Assembly: GCA_040401595.1 (NCBI GenBank)
Contig: JBBAOE010000004.1
Coordinates: 62,001 to 126,000 of the forward strand
Length of the DNA stretch: 64,000 nucleotides
Direction of reading: 5' to 3'
Origin: RFPW01 sp040401595
GTDB lineage: Bacteria; Pseudomonadota; Gammaproteobacteria; Burkholderiales; Burkholderiaceae_E
The notes under the pieces are model-generated. The model was not told where the DNA came from. It did not search any database and worked only from the letters and a program-made list of their open reading frames with translations. This document shows positions 16,307-25,875 of this stretch, piece by piece. A program made the translations under genes and the position numbers. Position 1 is the stretch's first letter. Each line of letters opens with the position of its first letter.

Positions 16307-16834
16307 ATCGAGAAAATTGGCTGCCTGCTCGGCGTCCACCTCGGCACCGAGCACAACCCACTGCCAGACGCGATTGCCCCGGGCGACAAAGCCGGCCCGC
16401 ATCTGAACCGGTGCGTCCCGAACCCGGCCTTCGGCCTCAATCATCACGGCCGCCTGGCGGGCGCGCTCCAATCCGGCCGGATTGATCACAGGGATGGTTC
16501 GAGCCTGGGCCGCGATTTCTCGACCTTGCACATTACGCACCATAGCGGTCCGCATATCCGCGATCGCGCGCTCGCGCACGGCCGCCTCATCGACCGGGAG
16601 TATTACGCTACCCACGGTGAACATCGTCTGGTCGATGCGAACGCCCCGCAGCCTCATCTGCACCTCCAGATTGCCGAGCAAGATCGTGCGCACGGCACCA
16701 TCGGGTTTGCCAGGAAACAGTACCCGCAAACCGGCCGCGTCATCGGCGACCTCGCGCCAGTCATACTTGGGCGAGCAGGCGCTGATGCAAAAGAGCGTCC
16801 ATAGCGCGATCCACCAGAAGCCAACTCGGCGCAC
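16286..16834 (-). CDS. Putative lipoprotein of unknown function
   Basis: From GTG 16834 the product is 182 residues with a basic-hydrophobic signal (VRRVGFWWIALWTLFCISAC) ending in the lipobox ISAC, so the Cys would be lipidated. The mature part begins SPKYDWREV and contains two segments with periodic strands (GNLEVQMRLRGVRIDQTMFTV; NRVWQWVVLGAEVD). An uninterrupted frame continues upstream to 17227, but a lipobox must be N-terminal and the extension is repeat-rich (TEPQTEPQ), so the shorter start is preferred. Function unknown. Confidence 0.6.
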   Translation of the reverse strand: MRRVGFWWIALWTLFCISACSPKYDWREVADDAAGLRVLFPGKPDGAVRTILLGNLEVQMRLRGVRIDQTMFTVGSVILPVDEAAVRERAIADMRTAMVRNVQGREIAAQARTIPVINPAGLERARQAAVMIEAEGRVRDAPVQMRAGFVARGNRVWQWVVLGAEVDAEQAANFLDSVRLVE

Positions 16835-16988
16835 GGATCGCCAATGCCGGCGCGCGCAGTCCACCGGTGGTGGCGCGCCCGATAATTGCTGATGGATCAC
16901 TGGGATACCCGCCGCGGTCGCAGGGGTCGTCTGCGACCAGGGGTTCGAGTTCACCGGGACCCATCGTCGCCTGATCCGTTGTTGCATC

Positions 16989-17024
16989 GGTTGTTGCTCC
17001 GTTTGTGGCTCCGTTTGTGGCTCC
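16989..17024. repeat. 12-bp tandem repeat (about three copies)
   Basis: Unit gtttgtggctcc occurs exactly at 17001-17012 and 17013-17024, preceded by a degenerate copy ggttgttgctcc at 16989-17000. It lies in the 391-bp stretch (16835-17225) between the lipoprotein and the DUF1840 gene, where I see no other feature. Confidence 0.8.
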
Positions 17025-17225
17025 GTTGTTGGGCCCGTTCCTGGTTCTGTTCCCCATCCGGGCCGGAATCGATTTGCTAAGGTGCGCTCAAGTTGGGGTA
17101 GGGTGGGCTCCCATGCGCCTTGGATGTTCTCATGTTCAATGGCGTCCTGAATCGCCCATCGAAGGCCCCCCGATCGGCTGACCCTCGCGTTGAGTGCTTT
17201 GCTTCGTTCGACCGGAGACCCCGCC

Positions 17226-17609
17226 ATGCTTTACGAATTCCGTTCTCGCGCAACCGGCACCGTGGTGATGACCGCGGATGTGGCCGAACCGCTCCTGCGC
17301 GCCATCGGCAAAGAGCCCACCCCCACCGGCATCGTGACGGTCGCGCAGTTACCCGACGCGATCGCACGCCTTGAGAAGGCCAAAGCCCAACCGATCCCCG
17401 CGGCACTGGGCAGCGCTCGCCCCGCCCGGCCACTGGGCAATACCCGCGATGCCGGGCAAGCGCACCCCGATCCGCAGGCCCGTGCGGTGATCCGCCCCGA
17501 TGACGGTGACGATGACATGCCAGTTTCCTTCGGGCAACGCGCCTGGCCATTTCTCGACCTGCTACAGGCCGCGCACGCGGCTGGACGCGACGTGGTCTGG
17601 GGCGTCTGA
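17226..17609 (+). CDS. DUF1840 domain protein
   Basis: The 127-residue product begins MLYEFRSRATGTVVMTADV, with GGAGA 6-7 nt upstream of ATG 17226. It ends in VSFGQRAWPFLDLLQAAHAAG..VVWGV. Both ends are characteristic of DUF1840, a short family confined largely to betaproteobacteria. The middle is a variable Pro/Ala/Asp-rich linker. No function is known. It lies alone, convergent with metH. Confidence 0.85.
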   Translation: MLYEFRSRATGTVVMTADVAEPLLRAIGKEPTPTGIVTVAQLPDAIARLEKAKAQPIPAALGSARPARPLGNTRDAGQAHPDPQARAVIRPDDGDDDMPVSFGQRAWPFLDLLQAAHAAGRDVVWGV

Positions 17610-17640
17610 GGTGGTGCCCGAAGAGAACGCCTGAGGGTGT

Positions 17641-17678
17641 GGTACCTCAGGTTGGTACCTCAGGTTGGTACCTGCGGG
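17641..17678. repeat. 13-bp direct repeat containing GGTACC, nearly three copies
   Basis: Unit ggtacctcaggtt is found at 17641-17653 and 17654-17666, with a partial third copy from 17667 (ggtacctgcggg). It lies between the convergent ends of the DUF1840 gene and metH. The self-complementary GGTACC cores allow small hairpins, but no T-run follows. Confidence 0.85.
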
Positions 17679-17748
17679 CGGATGTCCGGGGGCTGAGGTC
17701 TGAGCGGCTTGAACGCAGTCGGCGGGCTCAGTCAGCCCGGATCGGAGA

Positions 17749-20700
17749 TCAGCCCAGAACGGAGGCGAGTTCGCGCTTGGCCCGATCAAGGCTCCAGGCC
17801 CTGCGGCGCGCAGCATCGATCAGTTGATCGTCGCCGATCCGCCCGACATTGAAATAGCGCGCCTGCGGATGCGCCAGATAGAAACCCGCGACCGCCGCTG
17901 CAGGCGTCATGGCACCGGATTCCGTGAGCGCCATGCCGAATTGCTGCGCCCCAAGCACCCGGAACAGGTCCGCCTTCACCTCATGCTCCGGGCACGCCGG
18001 ATAGCCTGGTGCCGGGCGAATGCCCCGATACTGTTCCGCCACCAGGTCGGCCGTCTCGAGGCTTTCCGCCGGGGCATAGCCCCAGAACTCCCGGCGCACG
18101 CGCTCATGCAACCATTCCGCGAAGGCTTCCGCCAGGCGATCGGCCAGAGCCTTCAACAGAATGGCCGAGTAGTCGTCACCGGCTGCCTCGTAGGCCTGCG
18201 CGCGGGCTTCGACCCCCAGACCCGCGGTGACGGCAAAGAGCCCGATATGATCGGGAATCCCACTGCCCAGAGGCGCGATGAAATCCGCCAGGGCCGCATT
18301 GGGCGTTCGCAAGCCAGCCTCGTCGCGGGTTCTGGCCAGTTGCTGGCGCAACCCATGCCAGGTAAAGAGTGGCGTCTGCGCCGGGGCGTCACCGGCGAAG
18401 CGCTCCGGTGCCCAGACCACAATGTCCTCGTGATCGACACTGGCCGCGGGCAGAATGGCGAACGCCCCCTGCGCGGTCAGCCAGCGTTCGCGCACGACCC
18501 GATCCAGCATGCGCTGCGCATCGGCAAAAACGCGCCGCGCCTCGATCCCCACCACCGCATCATCGAGAATCGCCGGGTAGCGTCCGGCCAGATCCCAGAC
18601 CTGAAAGAAGGGCGTCCAGTCAATATAGGGGATCAGCGTCGCCAGATCGACCTTGTGCAGCGCCCGCACGCCTGTGAAGCGTGGATTGACGATCTCGCCC
18701 GCAACCGCTGAGCCAGCCCAGTCGATCGCAACCCGATTGGCGCGCGCCTCGGCGAGCGTCGCCAGTACTGGGCCCTTCTTGCCGGCATGCTGCAGACGGA
18801 TCCGCTCATAGTCCGCCTGGGTTTGGGCGATGAACGCAGCGCGGGATTCCCGCGAAATCAGGCTCTGCGCGACGGGCACGGAACGGCTCGCATCGGGGAC
18901 ATAAATGACGGGTCCCGAGTAATGCGGCGCAATCTTGACCGCCGTATGCACCCGGCTCGTCGTCGCACCGCCGATCAGCAGCGGCATACGCCGGTCCCTG
19001 AACCAGGGATCGCGCTCCATTTCCCGGGCCACGTTGGCCATTTCCTCGAGCGACGGGGTAATCAAACCCGAGAGCCCCACCACATCAACATTCTCGGCCT
19101 TTGCGACTTCGAGGATTTTCGCCGCCGGGACCATCACCCCCAGGTTGATCACGTCAAATGCGTTGCACTGCAGGACCACGGCAACGATGTTCTTGCCGAT
19201 GTCATGGACGTCGCCCTTGACGGTTGCAATCAGGACCTTGCCCTTGGCCGCGGCCACCGTACCCGTGGCTGCCGCATGGGCCGCTTTTTCCGCCTCGATG
19301 TAGGGCACCAGATGCGCAACCGCCTGTTTCATCACCCGGGCACTTTTGACGACTTGGGGCAAAAACATCTTGCCCGCCCCGAAGAGGTCGCCCACATGGT
19401 TCATGCCATCCATCAGAGGCCCTTCGATCACTTCGATCGGGCGCTCCGCCTGAGCGCGGGCCTCTTCCGTGTCCGCAACGATCCATTGCGTGATGCCATG
19501 CACCAAGGCATGCGTGAGCCGATCATTGACGGTCCAGGTGCGCCAGACCAGATCCTCTTCGCGCCGCGCACCGCTGGCGCGTACCGAAGAGGCGAATTCA
19601 ATCAGGCGCTCGGTCGCTGACTTGCCGTAGTCCGGATGATCCGCCGGGAGTTCAGCGCCATCGGAAGTGCGCGGCCGTCTGGCGAGGACGACGTCCTCGA
19701 CGCGCTGGCGCAGTTCGGGCTCGAGGTCATCGTAGACCCCGAGTTGGCTGGCGTTGACGATCCCCATCGACATGCCAGCCCGAATCGCATGAAACAGGAA
19801 CACGGTGTGGATCGCCTCGCGCACCGGATCGTTGCCGCGAAAGCTGAACGAAACATTACTCACCCCGCCAGAGACCTTGGCGCCCGGCAGGTGGGTACGG
19901 ATCCAGCGGGTCGCCTCGATGAAATCCACCGCATAGCGATCGTGCTCTTCGATCCCCGTGGCGATCGCAAACACGTTCGGGTCGAAGACGATGTCTTCGG
20001 GCGCGATCCCCGCTTGATCGACAAGCAGTCGATAGGCCCGCTCACAAATCGTGCAGCGCCGCTCCAGGGTATCGGCCTGACCGAGTTCATCGAAGGCCAT
20101 GACAATGACCGCGGCACCGTACTTTCGACAAAGACGGGCCTGGCGCAGGAACTCCGCCTCGCCCTCTTTCATCGAAATCGAGTTGACGATGCTGCGGCCC
20201 TGGACGCATTTCAGGCCAGCCTCGATCACCTCCCACTTGGAGGAATCGATCATCAGAGGCACCCGGGAAATGTCAGGCTCCGACGCGGCAAGATTCAAAA
20301 AGCGCGTCATCGCCGCGCCCGAGTCGAGCATCGCCTCGTCCATGTTGACATCGATCACCTGGGCGCCACCCTCGATCTGCTCGCGCGCCACCGCCAGCGC
20401 GGCGTCGAAGTCCCCCTCGAGGATGAGCTTGGCGAAGCGACGACTGCCGGTAACGTTTGTGCGCTCGCCGACATTGACAAAGAGACTGTCCTCGCCGATC
20501 TCAAACGCTTCCAGTCCGGAGAGCCGAAGTCGGGGCTCGGCCACGGGCGGCACGCGTGGCGCAAGCGCCTGCAGCGCCCGATGGATCGCCGCGAGGTGCT
20601 CGGGCGTTGTCCCGCAACAGCCCCCGGCGACATTGACCAGTCCGGCGCGGGCAAATTGTTCGAGCAGACCCGAGGTGATCTCCGGCGTCTCATCAAAGCC

Positions 20701-21570
20701 GGTATCCGACATCGGGTTGGGCAGGCCGGCGTTCGGATAGACGCAGACAAAGGTATCGGCAATCCGCGCCAGCGCTTCGATGTAAGGCCGCATGAGCGCC
20801 GCGCCAAGCGCGCAATTGAGCCCAATGGTCAGCGGGCGCGCATGCCGCACGCTGTTCCAGAACGCCTCGACCGTCTGACCCGAAAGGATGCGCCCGGAGG
20901 CGTCGGTCACCGTGCCCGAAATCATGACCGGAACCCGGGGCAAACCCAGTGCCTGCCGCTCATCTTGCAAGGTCTCGATGGCGAAGATCGCTGCCTTCGC
21001 GTTCAAGGTATCGAAAATGGTTTCGACCAGCAAGACGTCGACGCCCCCGTCGAGCAGCGCCCGCGCCTGTTCTTCATAGGACTGGCGCAGCGCATCGAAA
21101 GTCACGTTACGCGCGCCGGGGTCGGCGACATCGGGCGAAATACTCGCCGTGCGCGGCGTTGGCCCGATCGCGCCCGCAACAAAACGCGGCTTCTGGGGCG
21201 TAACAAACCCGTCGCAGGCCTCGCGTGCGATTCGCGCGGCCGCCAGGTTGAGTTCACGCGCGATCTCGGGCAGGCCATAGTCTTCCTGCGCAATCGATGT
21301 CGCGCCGAAGGTGTTGGTGGCGATAATGTCCACGCCGGCGGCCAGATAGCGCTCGTGAATACCGCGAATCAAGTCGGGGCGCGTGACGCAGAGCAACTCA
21401 TTGTTGCCCTTCAGATCACGATCATGGGCCGCCCATCGATCGCCCCGAAAATCGCTCTCGCCGAGGCGCTCCTGCTGGATCATGGTGCCCATCGCACCAT
21501 CGAGCAAAAGGATTCGCTGGCCCAGCAGCGACCGAAGCGCCTGTTCAACAGTCATGGGGGATTGGATCAA
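17749..21570 (-). CDS. metH: Cobalamin-dependent methionine synthase
   Basis: MetH transfers the methyl group of 5-methyltetrahydrofolate to homocysteine through methylcobalamin. The 1273-residue product has all four modules. The homocysteine domain (about 1-330) has zinc-ligand segments GLNCALGA and GGCCGTTPEH. The pterin domain (about 350-620) has FVNVGERTNVTGS and MIDSSKW. The cobalamin domain has VKGDVHDIGKNIV, with the lower-axial His. The C-terminal AdoMet reactivation domain has RPAPGYPACPEH and YFNVGRIGDDQL. Full length and intact motifs indicate function. Together with metX it supplies methionine and depends on B12, as does IcmF at the window's left edge. Confidence 0.97.
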   Translation of the reverse strand: MIQSPMTVEQALRSLLGQRILLLDGAMGTMIQQERLGESDFRGDRWAAHDRDLKGNNELLCVTRPDLIRGIHERYLAAGVDIIATNTFGATSIAQEDYGLPEIARELNLAAARIAREACDGFVTPQKPRFVAGAIGPTPRTASISPDVADPGARNVTFDALRQSYEEQARALLDGGVDVLLVETIFDTLNAKAAIFAIETLQDERQALGLPRVPVMISGTVTDASGRILSGQTVEAFWNSVRHARPLTIGLNCALGAALMRPYIEALARIADTFVCVYPNAGLPNPMSDTGFDETPEITSGLLEQFARAGLVNVAGGCCGTTPEHLAAIHRALQALAPRVPPVAEPRLRLSGLEAFEIGEDSLFVNVGERTNVTGSRRFAKLILEGDFDAALAVAREQIEGGAQVIDVNMDEAMLDSGAAMTRFLNLAASEPDISRVPLMIDSSKWEVIEAGLKCVQGRSIVNSISMKEGEAEFLRQARLCRKYGAAVIVMAFDELGQADTLERRCTICERAYRLLVDQAGIAPEDIVFDPNVFAIATGIEEHDRYAVDFIEATRWIRTHLPGAKVSGGVSNVSFSFRGNDPVREAIHTVFLFHAIRAGMSMGIVNASQLGVYDDLEPELRQRVEDVVLARRPRTSDGAELPADHPDYGKSATERLIEFASSVRASGARREEDLVWRTWTVNDRLTHALVHGITQWIVADTEEARAQAERPIEVIEGPLMDGMNHVGDLFGAGKMFLPQVVKSARVMKQAVAHLVPYIEAEKAAHAAATGTVAAAKGKVLIATVKGDVHDIGKNIVAVVLQCNAFDVINLGVMVPAAKILEVAKAENVDVVGLSGLITPSLEEMANVAREMERDPWFRDRRMPLLIGGATTSRVHTAVKIAPHYSGPVIYVPDASRSVPVAQSLISRESRAAFIAQTQADYERIRLQHAGKKGPVLATLAEARANRVAIDWAGSAVAGEIVNPRFTGVRALHKVDLATLIPYIDWTPFFQVWDLAGRYPAILDDAVVGIEARRVFADAQRMLDRVVRERWLTAQGAFAILPAASVDHEDIVVWAPERFAGDAPAQTPLFTWHGLRQQLARTRDEAGLRTPNAALADFIAPLGSGIPDHIGLFAVTAGLGVEARAQAYEAAGDDYSAILLKALADRLAEAFAEWLHERVRREFWGYAPAESLETADLVAEQYRGIRPAPGYPACPEHEVKADLFRVLGAQQFGMALTESGAMTPAAAVAGFYLAHPQARYFNVGRIGDDQLIDAARRRAWSLDRAKRELASVLG

Positions 21571-21822
21571 AACGGCCTGGGCGGCGGTTGGGCCGGCTCA
21601 GACGCCTTGGAAAACTAGATTTGGATTCTTGCAGTGTAGCGTCATTGCCGATGCGCTGCATGTCCGCGCCGCCTGACGCCATCGGGGCCTGCGCCCAGAG
21701 AACGCCGTGAGTAGCGAGGTCCGTCACCGCCTGCCCGATCGATCCGTGACAACGTTCGGGATGGCAAGCTCGCCTACCCTGGCCACACCGCACCGAACCA
21801 CACCGTACCCCAACGCTCGCCC
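21571..21822. other. Divergent promoter region, metH / acyl-CoA synthetase
   Basis: These 252 bp separate two outward-facing genes. A minus-strand TACACT at 21633-21638 could be the metH -10, without a convincing -35. I looked for a B12-box and for SAH-riboswitch elements and found neither. Otherwise nothing specific is visible. Confidence 0.4.
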
Positions 21823-24546
21823 ATGCCCCGTCACCACCTCGCCCCGCTGCTAGCACCCGAGTCCATCGCCCTCGTCGGGGCGACTGAGACGGCCAACGCA
21901 CTGGGGCGTCTCGTCTGGGAAAACCTGGCCGGGGGCGGCTTTTCGGGGCCGATCGAAGCGGTCAATCCGCAATACGCGCGGGTCTACGGGCAGCCCTGCT
22001 ATGCCAGCGTCCGGGAACTTCCCAGCGCCGTCGACCTCGCGGTGATTGTCGCGCCGGCGCGTTTTGTTCCCGCCATCATCGAGGACTGTGGCGCGCGCAG
22101 CGTGCGCTATGCCGTCGTGCTTTCGGCCGGATTCGCCGAAGCCGGCGCACCCGGGCGGCAACTGGCCACCGAACTACTTGCCAGCGCCCATGCCGCTCAG
22201 GTCCGCCTTCTGGGACCGAACTGCATTGGCTTGTCGCGCCCGGCGATTGGCCTGAACGCCAGCTTCGTGCGGGGTCAGCCTTCGCCTGGAACAGTCGCCC
22301 TCGTCTCGCAGTCCGGTGCCATCGTCACCATGATGGTGGACTGGGCGGCCGAAGCCGGGATCGGCTTCTCCTCGCTGGTGTCGATGGGCGGTGCGCTCGA
22401 TCTGGATTTCGGCGAACTGCTGGATTTTTTTCTGTTTGATCCAGCGACCGACAGCATCCTGCTCTACATCGAGGGGGTACGCGAGGCGCGCGCATTCCTC
22501 TCCAGCCTGCGGGCGCTGGCTCGGGTCAAGCCGGTCATCGTGTTGAAAGCCGGCCGACGCGATGTGGGCGCCCGGGCAGTTGCCTCGCACTCCGGGGCGC
22601 TGACCGGCAACGACCGGGTGTTCGAAGCCGCGATCGCCCGCTGCGGAGCGGTTCGGGTCGCCAACACGGCGCAGTTTTTAGCCTCGACCCGCCTGCTGTC
22701 GGCCACCCATGGCGTTTCCGGCCGAAGAATCGGAATCGTGACCAATGGGGGTGGGCCGGGCGTTGTCGCTGCCGATGCAGTCGACGCGCAACGACTCGTC
22801 GTTGCCGATCTGGCGCCAGAGACCCTGGCAGCGCTCGATCAGATCCTGCCTGCGCACTGGTCACACGGCAATCCGGTCGACGTCATCGGCGATGCCCCCG
22901 CGGCCCGTTTCGCGGCCGCCATCGATGCGGTGGCCCGAGACCCGGGGGTCGACGCCGTCGTACCCATCTTTGTGCCGCAGGCGATCACCCCTGGCCACGC
23001 CGCAGCGCAGGCGATCGTCTCGAGCGCAGCGAAAACCGTCAAGCCCTTCGCAGCGGTCATGGCGGGCGGCGTCTCCGCACTCGAAGGTCGTCGGATCCTC
23101 GATACCCACGGGATCGCTCACTTCAGGACCCCGGAAGCGGCGATCGACGCGCTGGGACTGATCGAGACCTTCCAGCGCAACCGGCGCAAGCTCGCTCAGC
23201 TCCCCTCGACCGACGACGAAACCCAGACCGGCGATCTTGCGGCGCAGGTCGGCGCCGCCCGCCACCTCGCTGAAAACCGCTGGGAGACCGGTGGACTCCT
23301 GCTCGACGAGCTCGAATCCAAGTCCTTGCTGGCCCTCTTTGGCATCGCCTCACCGCGCAGCATCCTCGTGACCACGGCGGCCCAGGCGGGCGAGACTGCA
23401 CAAGAACTGGGCTTCCCGGTCGTCATCAAGATCTTTTCGCCCGACGTGGTCCACAAGAGTGACGTTGGTGGGGTGCGCATCGGGATCGGCTCACGAGCGG
23501 CGGCCATTGCGGCGGCGCAGGACATACTGGAAACGGTCGCCCGGAACCGACCGCAGGCGCAGGTTCTTGGGCTACTGGTCCAACCCATGGTCCGGTTCCC
23601 GGACCAGCGCGAACTGTATCTCGGCATGGCCACCGACCCGGTATTTGGCGCCACCATCGCATTTGGGACCGGAGGGGTGGCGGTCGAACGGATCGATGAT
23701 ATTGCCGTGGGTTTACCGCCCCTGAATCGACCCCTGGCGCAGATGCTGATCGAATCGCCCCGGATCAGCCGCCTACTCCAGAGCTATCGCAATGTCGCTG
23801 GCATCGACATGGGCGCTCTGGAAAACGCCGTGATGCGGTTTTCCACGCTGGTGGCCGAATGCCCCTGGATTCGGGCGGTCGACATCAACCCGTTGATCGC
23901 CCATGCCTCGGGTGTCCTGGCCCTCGACGCCCGCATCGAGCTGCACGAGCCCACGACGGGGCGGGCCCTGCAACCCGGACCCCGCTATGAACATCTGGCG
24001 ATCCGGCCCTACCCGCGCGAACTCGAAACCAGAGTGACGCTGCGCGATGGCCGCCAGGTTCTGATCCGCCCGATTCGACCCGAGGATGCGGAGCGTGAGC
24101 AGCGCTTTTTCGCGTCGCTCGGTCCGGCCACCGTCTACCGTCGGTTCATGATGGCGCTGCGCGAGTTGCCCCCGGCCATGATCGCGCGCTTCACCCAAAT
24201 CGATTACGACCGCGAACTCGCGCTCGTCGCCCAGGTCGAGGCGCCCTCAGCGATCGACCGCAGCCCGCAGACGCAGGTGGTCGCGGTCGCGCGGATCACC
24301 CCCACGATCGTGACCGAAGTCTGCGAATTTGCCATCGTCGTGGGCGATGCCTGGCAACGCTCGGGTCTGGGGCGGGTGCTGATGACCCAGCTCTTTTCAG
24401 CCGCAAGGGAACGCGGCTACACCGCGACCGAGGGCTATGTCATGGCCGAAAACGAGGGCATGCTGAAATTCTGCCAATCGCTGGGCTTGACGATTCAAGT
24501 CAACCCCAGTGATCTATCGGAACGCATTGCGCGCGCCGCACTCTGA
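21823..24546 (+). CDS. Acyl-CoA synthetase (NDP-forming) fused to GNAT acetyltransferase (Pat/PatZ-like)
   Basis: The 907-residue protein has the architecture of bacterial Pat-type lysine acetyltransferases. The CoA-binding domain (about 1-135) has ALVGATETANALGR. The succinyl-CoA-synthetase-like domains have LGPNCIGLSRP, VSQSGAIVTMM and ASHSGALTGND. The ATP-grasp segment has GFPVVIKIFSPDVVHKSDVGG. The C-terminal GNAT domain (about 735-907) has RQVLIRPIRPEDAE and the acetyl-CoA loop QRSGLGRVL. In characterised relatives the GNAT domain acetylates acetyl-CoA synthetase and other proteins, while the large domain senses or makes acyl-CoA. The His retained in SHSG leaves ligase activity possible, so both roles are kept open. 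Confidence 0.88.
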   Translation: MPRHHLAPLLAPESIALVGATETANALGRLVWENLAGGGFSGPIEAVNPQYARVYGQPCYASVRELPSAVDLAVIVAPARFVPAIIEDCGARSVRYAVVLSAGFAEAGAPGRQLATELLASAHAAQVRLLGPNCIGLSRPAIGLNASFVRGQPSPGTVALVSQSGAIVTMMVDWAAEAGIGFSSLVSMGGALDLDFGELLDFFLFDPATDSILLYIEGVREARAFLSSLRALARVKPVIVLKAGRRDVGARAVASHSGALTGNDRVFEAAIARCGAVRVANTAQFLASTRLLSATHGVSGRRIGIVTNGGGPGVVAADAVDAQRLVVADLAPETLAALDQILPAHWSHGNPVDVIGDAPAARFAAAIDAVARDPGVDAVVPIFVPQAITPGHAAAQAIVSSAAKTVKPFAAVMAGGVSALEGRRILDTHGIAHFRTPEAAIDALGLIETFQRNRRKLAQLPSTDDETQTGDLAAQVGAARHLAENRWETGGLLLDELESKSLLALFGIASPRSILVTTAAQAGETAQELGFPVVIKIFSPDVVHKSDVGGVRIGIGSRAAAIAAAQDILETVARNRPQAQVLGLLVQPMVRFPDQRELYLGMATDPVFGATIAFGTGGVAVERIDDIAVGLPPLNRPLAQMLIESPRISRLLQSYRNVAGIDMGALENAVMRFSTLVAECPWIRAVDINPLIAHASGVLALDARIELHEPTTGRALQPGPRYEHLAIRPYPRELETRVTLRDGRQVLIRPIRPEDAEREQRFFASLGPATVYRRFMMALRELPPAMIARFTQIDYDRELALVAQVEAPSAIDRSPQTQVVAVARITPTIVTEVCEFAIVVGDAWQRSGLGRVLMTQLFSAARERGYTATEGYVMAENEGMLKFCQSLGLTIQVNPSDLSERIARAAL

Positions 24547-24568
24547 ACCGGCACGCAACGCGCCTGCC

Positions 24569-25432
24569 TCAGGTGAGACGTGCCTCAATCCACTGCACTA
24601 TCTCGCGCAGGACCTGCTCTCGATCCATATCATGGTGCACTTCATGTCGACTGCCTGGCCATAGCCGAAGGGTGCGATCCGGCGCCGCCACCGTTTCAAA
24701 CAAGCGCTGCGAACCCTCCACCCGACAGATGTCATCCTCGGTCCCGTGCAGGAGCAACACCGGGAGCTTGATCGCCTGCGGCGCTTGGGCGTTCACGCGA
24801 TCGATCGCGGCCAAGAGTTCGGCCCCCCAGCGCACGGTCACCCGCGAATTCATGTGCGGATCGCCGTTCCAGCCTGACTTCAGCAGGGGATCCCGGGTCA
24901 GGCCTTCGGTCCCCAACGGCATGGCCATGGCGAGTGTTGGCCACCAGAACGACATCGTATGGGTCAACCCCGCCAGCCACGGCGCGGCGGGCAATCCTGG
25001 CATCAAGGGCGGTGCGCTGATGATCGCGCCAGCCGCCGGCGACGGGTCGCGGTGGGCCAGCCAGTCCATCAGGATCAGCGCGCCCATGCTATGACCATAC
25101 AGAAAGAGCGGGATCGACTGGCGCTTCGCTTGCTCGAGGGCACTCGCAACGAGATGGTCGAGATCGTCGAGGTAATCCTCAAACGATTCGACGTGGCCAC
25201 GCTCGCCCTCGGACTCGCCATGGCCGCGCAGGTCGATGGTTTGCACCTCAAAGCCCGAGTCGGTCAAGGCGGGTGCGACCACCTTGCCATACCGACCCCC
25301 GTACTCACAGACGCCGTGGATGATGGCCACGACGGCGCGCGCAGGCTTGGCGGGTGACCACTGGCGGTGAACCAGCCCGAGACCTTCCGGACGCAACCGT
25401 CGGCGAACGCCCGCCTCACTCGGGGCGCCCAT
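24569..25432 (-). CDS. Alpha/beta hydrolase, monoacylglycerol lipase-like
   Basis: The 287-residue product (start ATG 25432; an in-frame upstream start at 25468 is possible) has the oxyanion segment VVAIIHGVCEYGGRY, the nucleophile elbow YGHSMGALI, the Asp in LHGTEDDICR and the His in PGSRHEVHHD. The pattern GHGESEGERGHVESFEDYLDDL is typical of serine-aminopeptidase S33/monoglyceride lipases (Hydrolase_4). The substrate is unknown but probably a lipid ester. The start overlaps the stop of a short upstream ORF as TGATG, suggesting coupling. It converges with the acyl-CoA synthetase/GNAT gene. Confidence 0.85.
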   Translation of the reverse strand: MGAPSEAGVRRRLRPEGLGLVHRQWSPAKPARAVVAIIHGVCEYGGRYGKVVAPALTDSGFEVQTIDLRGHGESEGERGHVESFEDYLDDLDHLVASALEQAKRQSIPLFLYGHSMGALILMDWLAHRDPSPAAGAIISAPPLMPGLPAAPWLAGLTHTMSFWWPTLAMAMPLGTEGLTRDPLLKSGWNGDPHMNSRVTVRWGAELLAAIDRVNAQAPQAIKLPVLLLHGTEDDICRVEGSQRLFETVAAPDRTLRLWPGSRHEVHHDMDREQVLREIVQWIEARLT

Positions 25433-25584
25433 CAAAGGACCACGCCCGGCGTGGCTAGGTTGGCCCAACCCGCAAGCCCCTGTGCCCAGGCGTTGGCCGG
25501 CGCGCGCTGCGCCCAGTGAAGAGTACGCCTGGCGTTGTCGGTTGCGCTTAAATCATCGTGAAGCGAGGATGTGCAAAATGTCAT
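25432..25584 (-). CDS. Possible 50-residue leader or small protein
   Basis: An ORF from ATG 25584 (MTFCTSSLHDDLSATDNARR...) ends in TGATG, overlapping the hydrolase start. A CCCCT-N6-AGGGG hairpin lies directly before the ATG and GAGGGG could serve as a ribosome site, though it is only 1-3 nt away. The composition is ordinary (Ala/Trp/Leu rich) and no family is recognised. The call rests on the coupled junction alone. Confidence 0.3.
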   Translation of the reverse strand: MTFCTSSLHDDLSATDNARRTLHWAQRAPANAWAQGLAGWANLATPGVVL

Positions 25585-25607
25585 ACCCCTCAGTCTAGGG
25601 GCAAGCC

Positions 25608-25871
25608 TTAGTGCAACACCAGCGGTTGGTGCGCCAAGCCCTGAAAGCGGGCCAGAAAATCGTCGACTTCTTCCAGACTGGGTGGGGTTTCGGCCCACAC
25701 GCGTAAATGCTCCCGAAACCCGTCAGCCATGCTCCCGGCGAGGAAAATTTCCCGCCTGGCAGCCTTGTCGAGGATCTCAAAGCCGCCGCCAAAGGCCAGT
25801 GCATTGACCACGGTGTTTAGCTGCGGAAACTCCAACACACAAAAATTGGGACTGTTGTAGATCAGGCGCAT
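25608..25871 (-). CDS. DUF3567 domain protein
   Basis: From ATG 25871 (GGAG upstream) the 87-residue product reads MRLIYNSPNFCVLEFP...GGGFEILDKAARREIFLAG and ends SLEEVDDFLARFQGLAHQPLVLH. This matches DUF3567, a small family of Burkholderiales and relatives with unknown function. It starts 4 nt after the CobW-like gene and probably shares its transcript. Confidence 0.85.
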   Translation of the reverse strand: MRLIYNSPNFCVLEFPQLNTVVNALAFGGGFEILDKAARREIFLAGSMADGFREHLRVWAETPPSLEEVDDFLARFQGLAHQPLVLH

Positions 25872-25875
25872 GGTT

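Noticed and set aside
16835..17227. N-terminal extension of the lipoprotein ORF
   Set aside because: It would place the lipobox about 150 residues into the protein, and its sequence is repeat-derived.
21571..21822. Possible cobalamin or SAH riboswitch upstream of metH
   Set aside because: No B12-box and no conserved SAH-aptamer core were found in the 252 bp.
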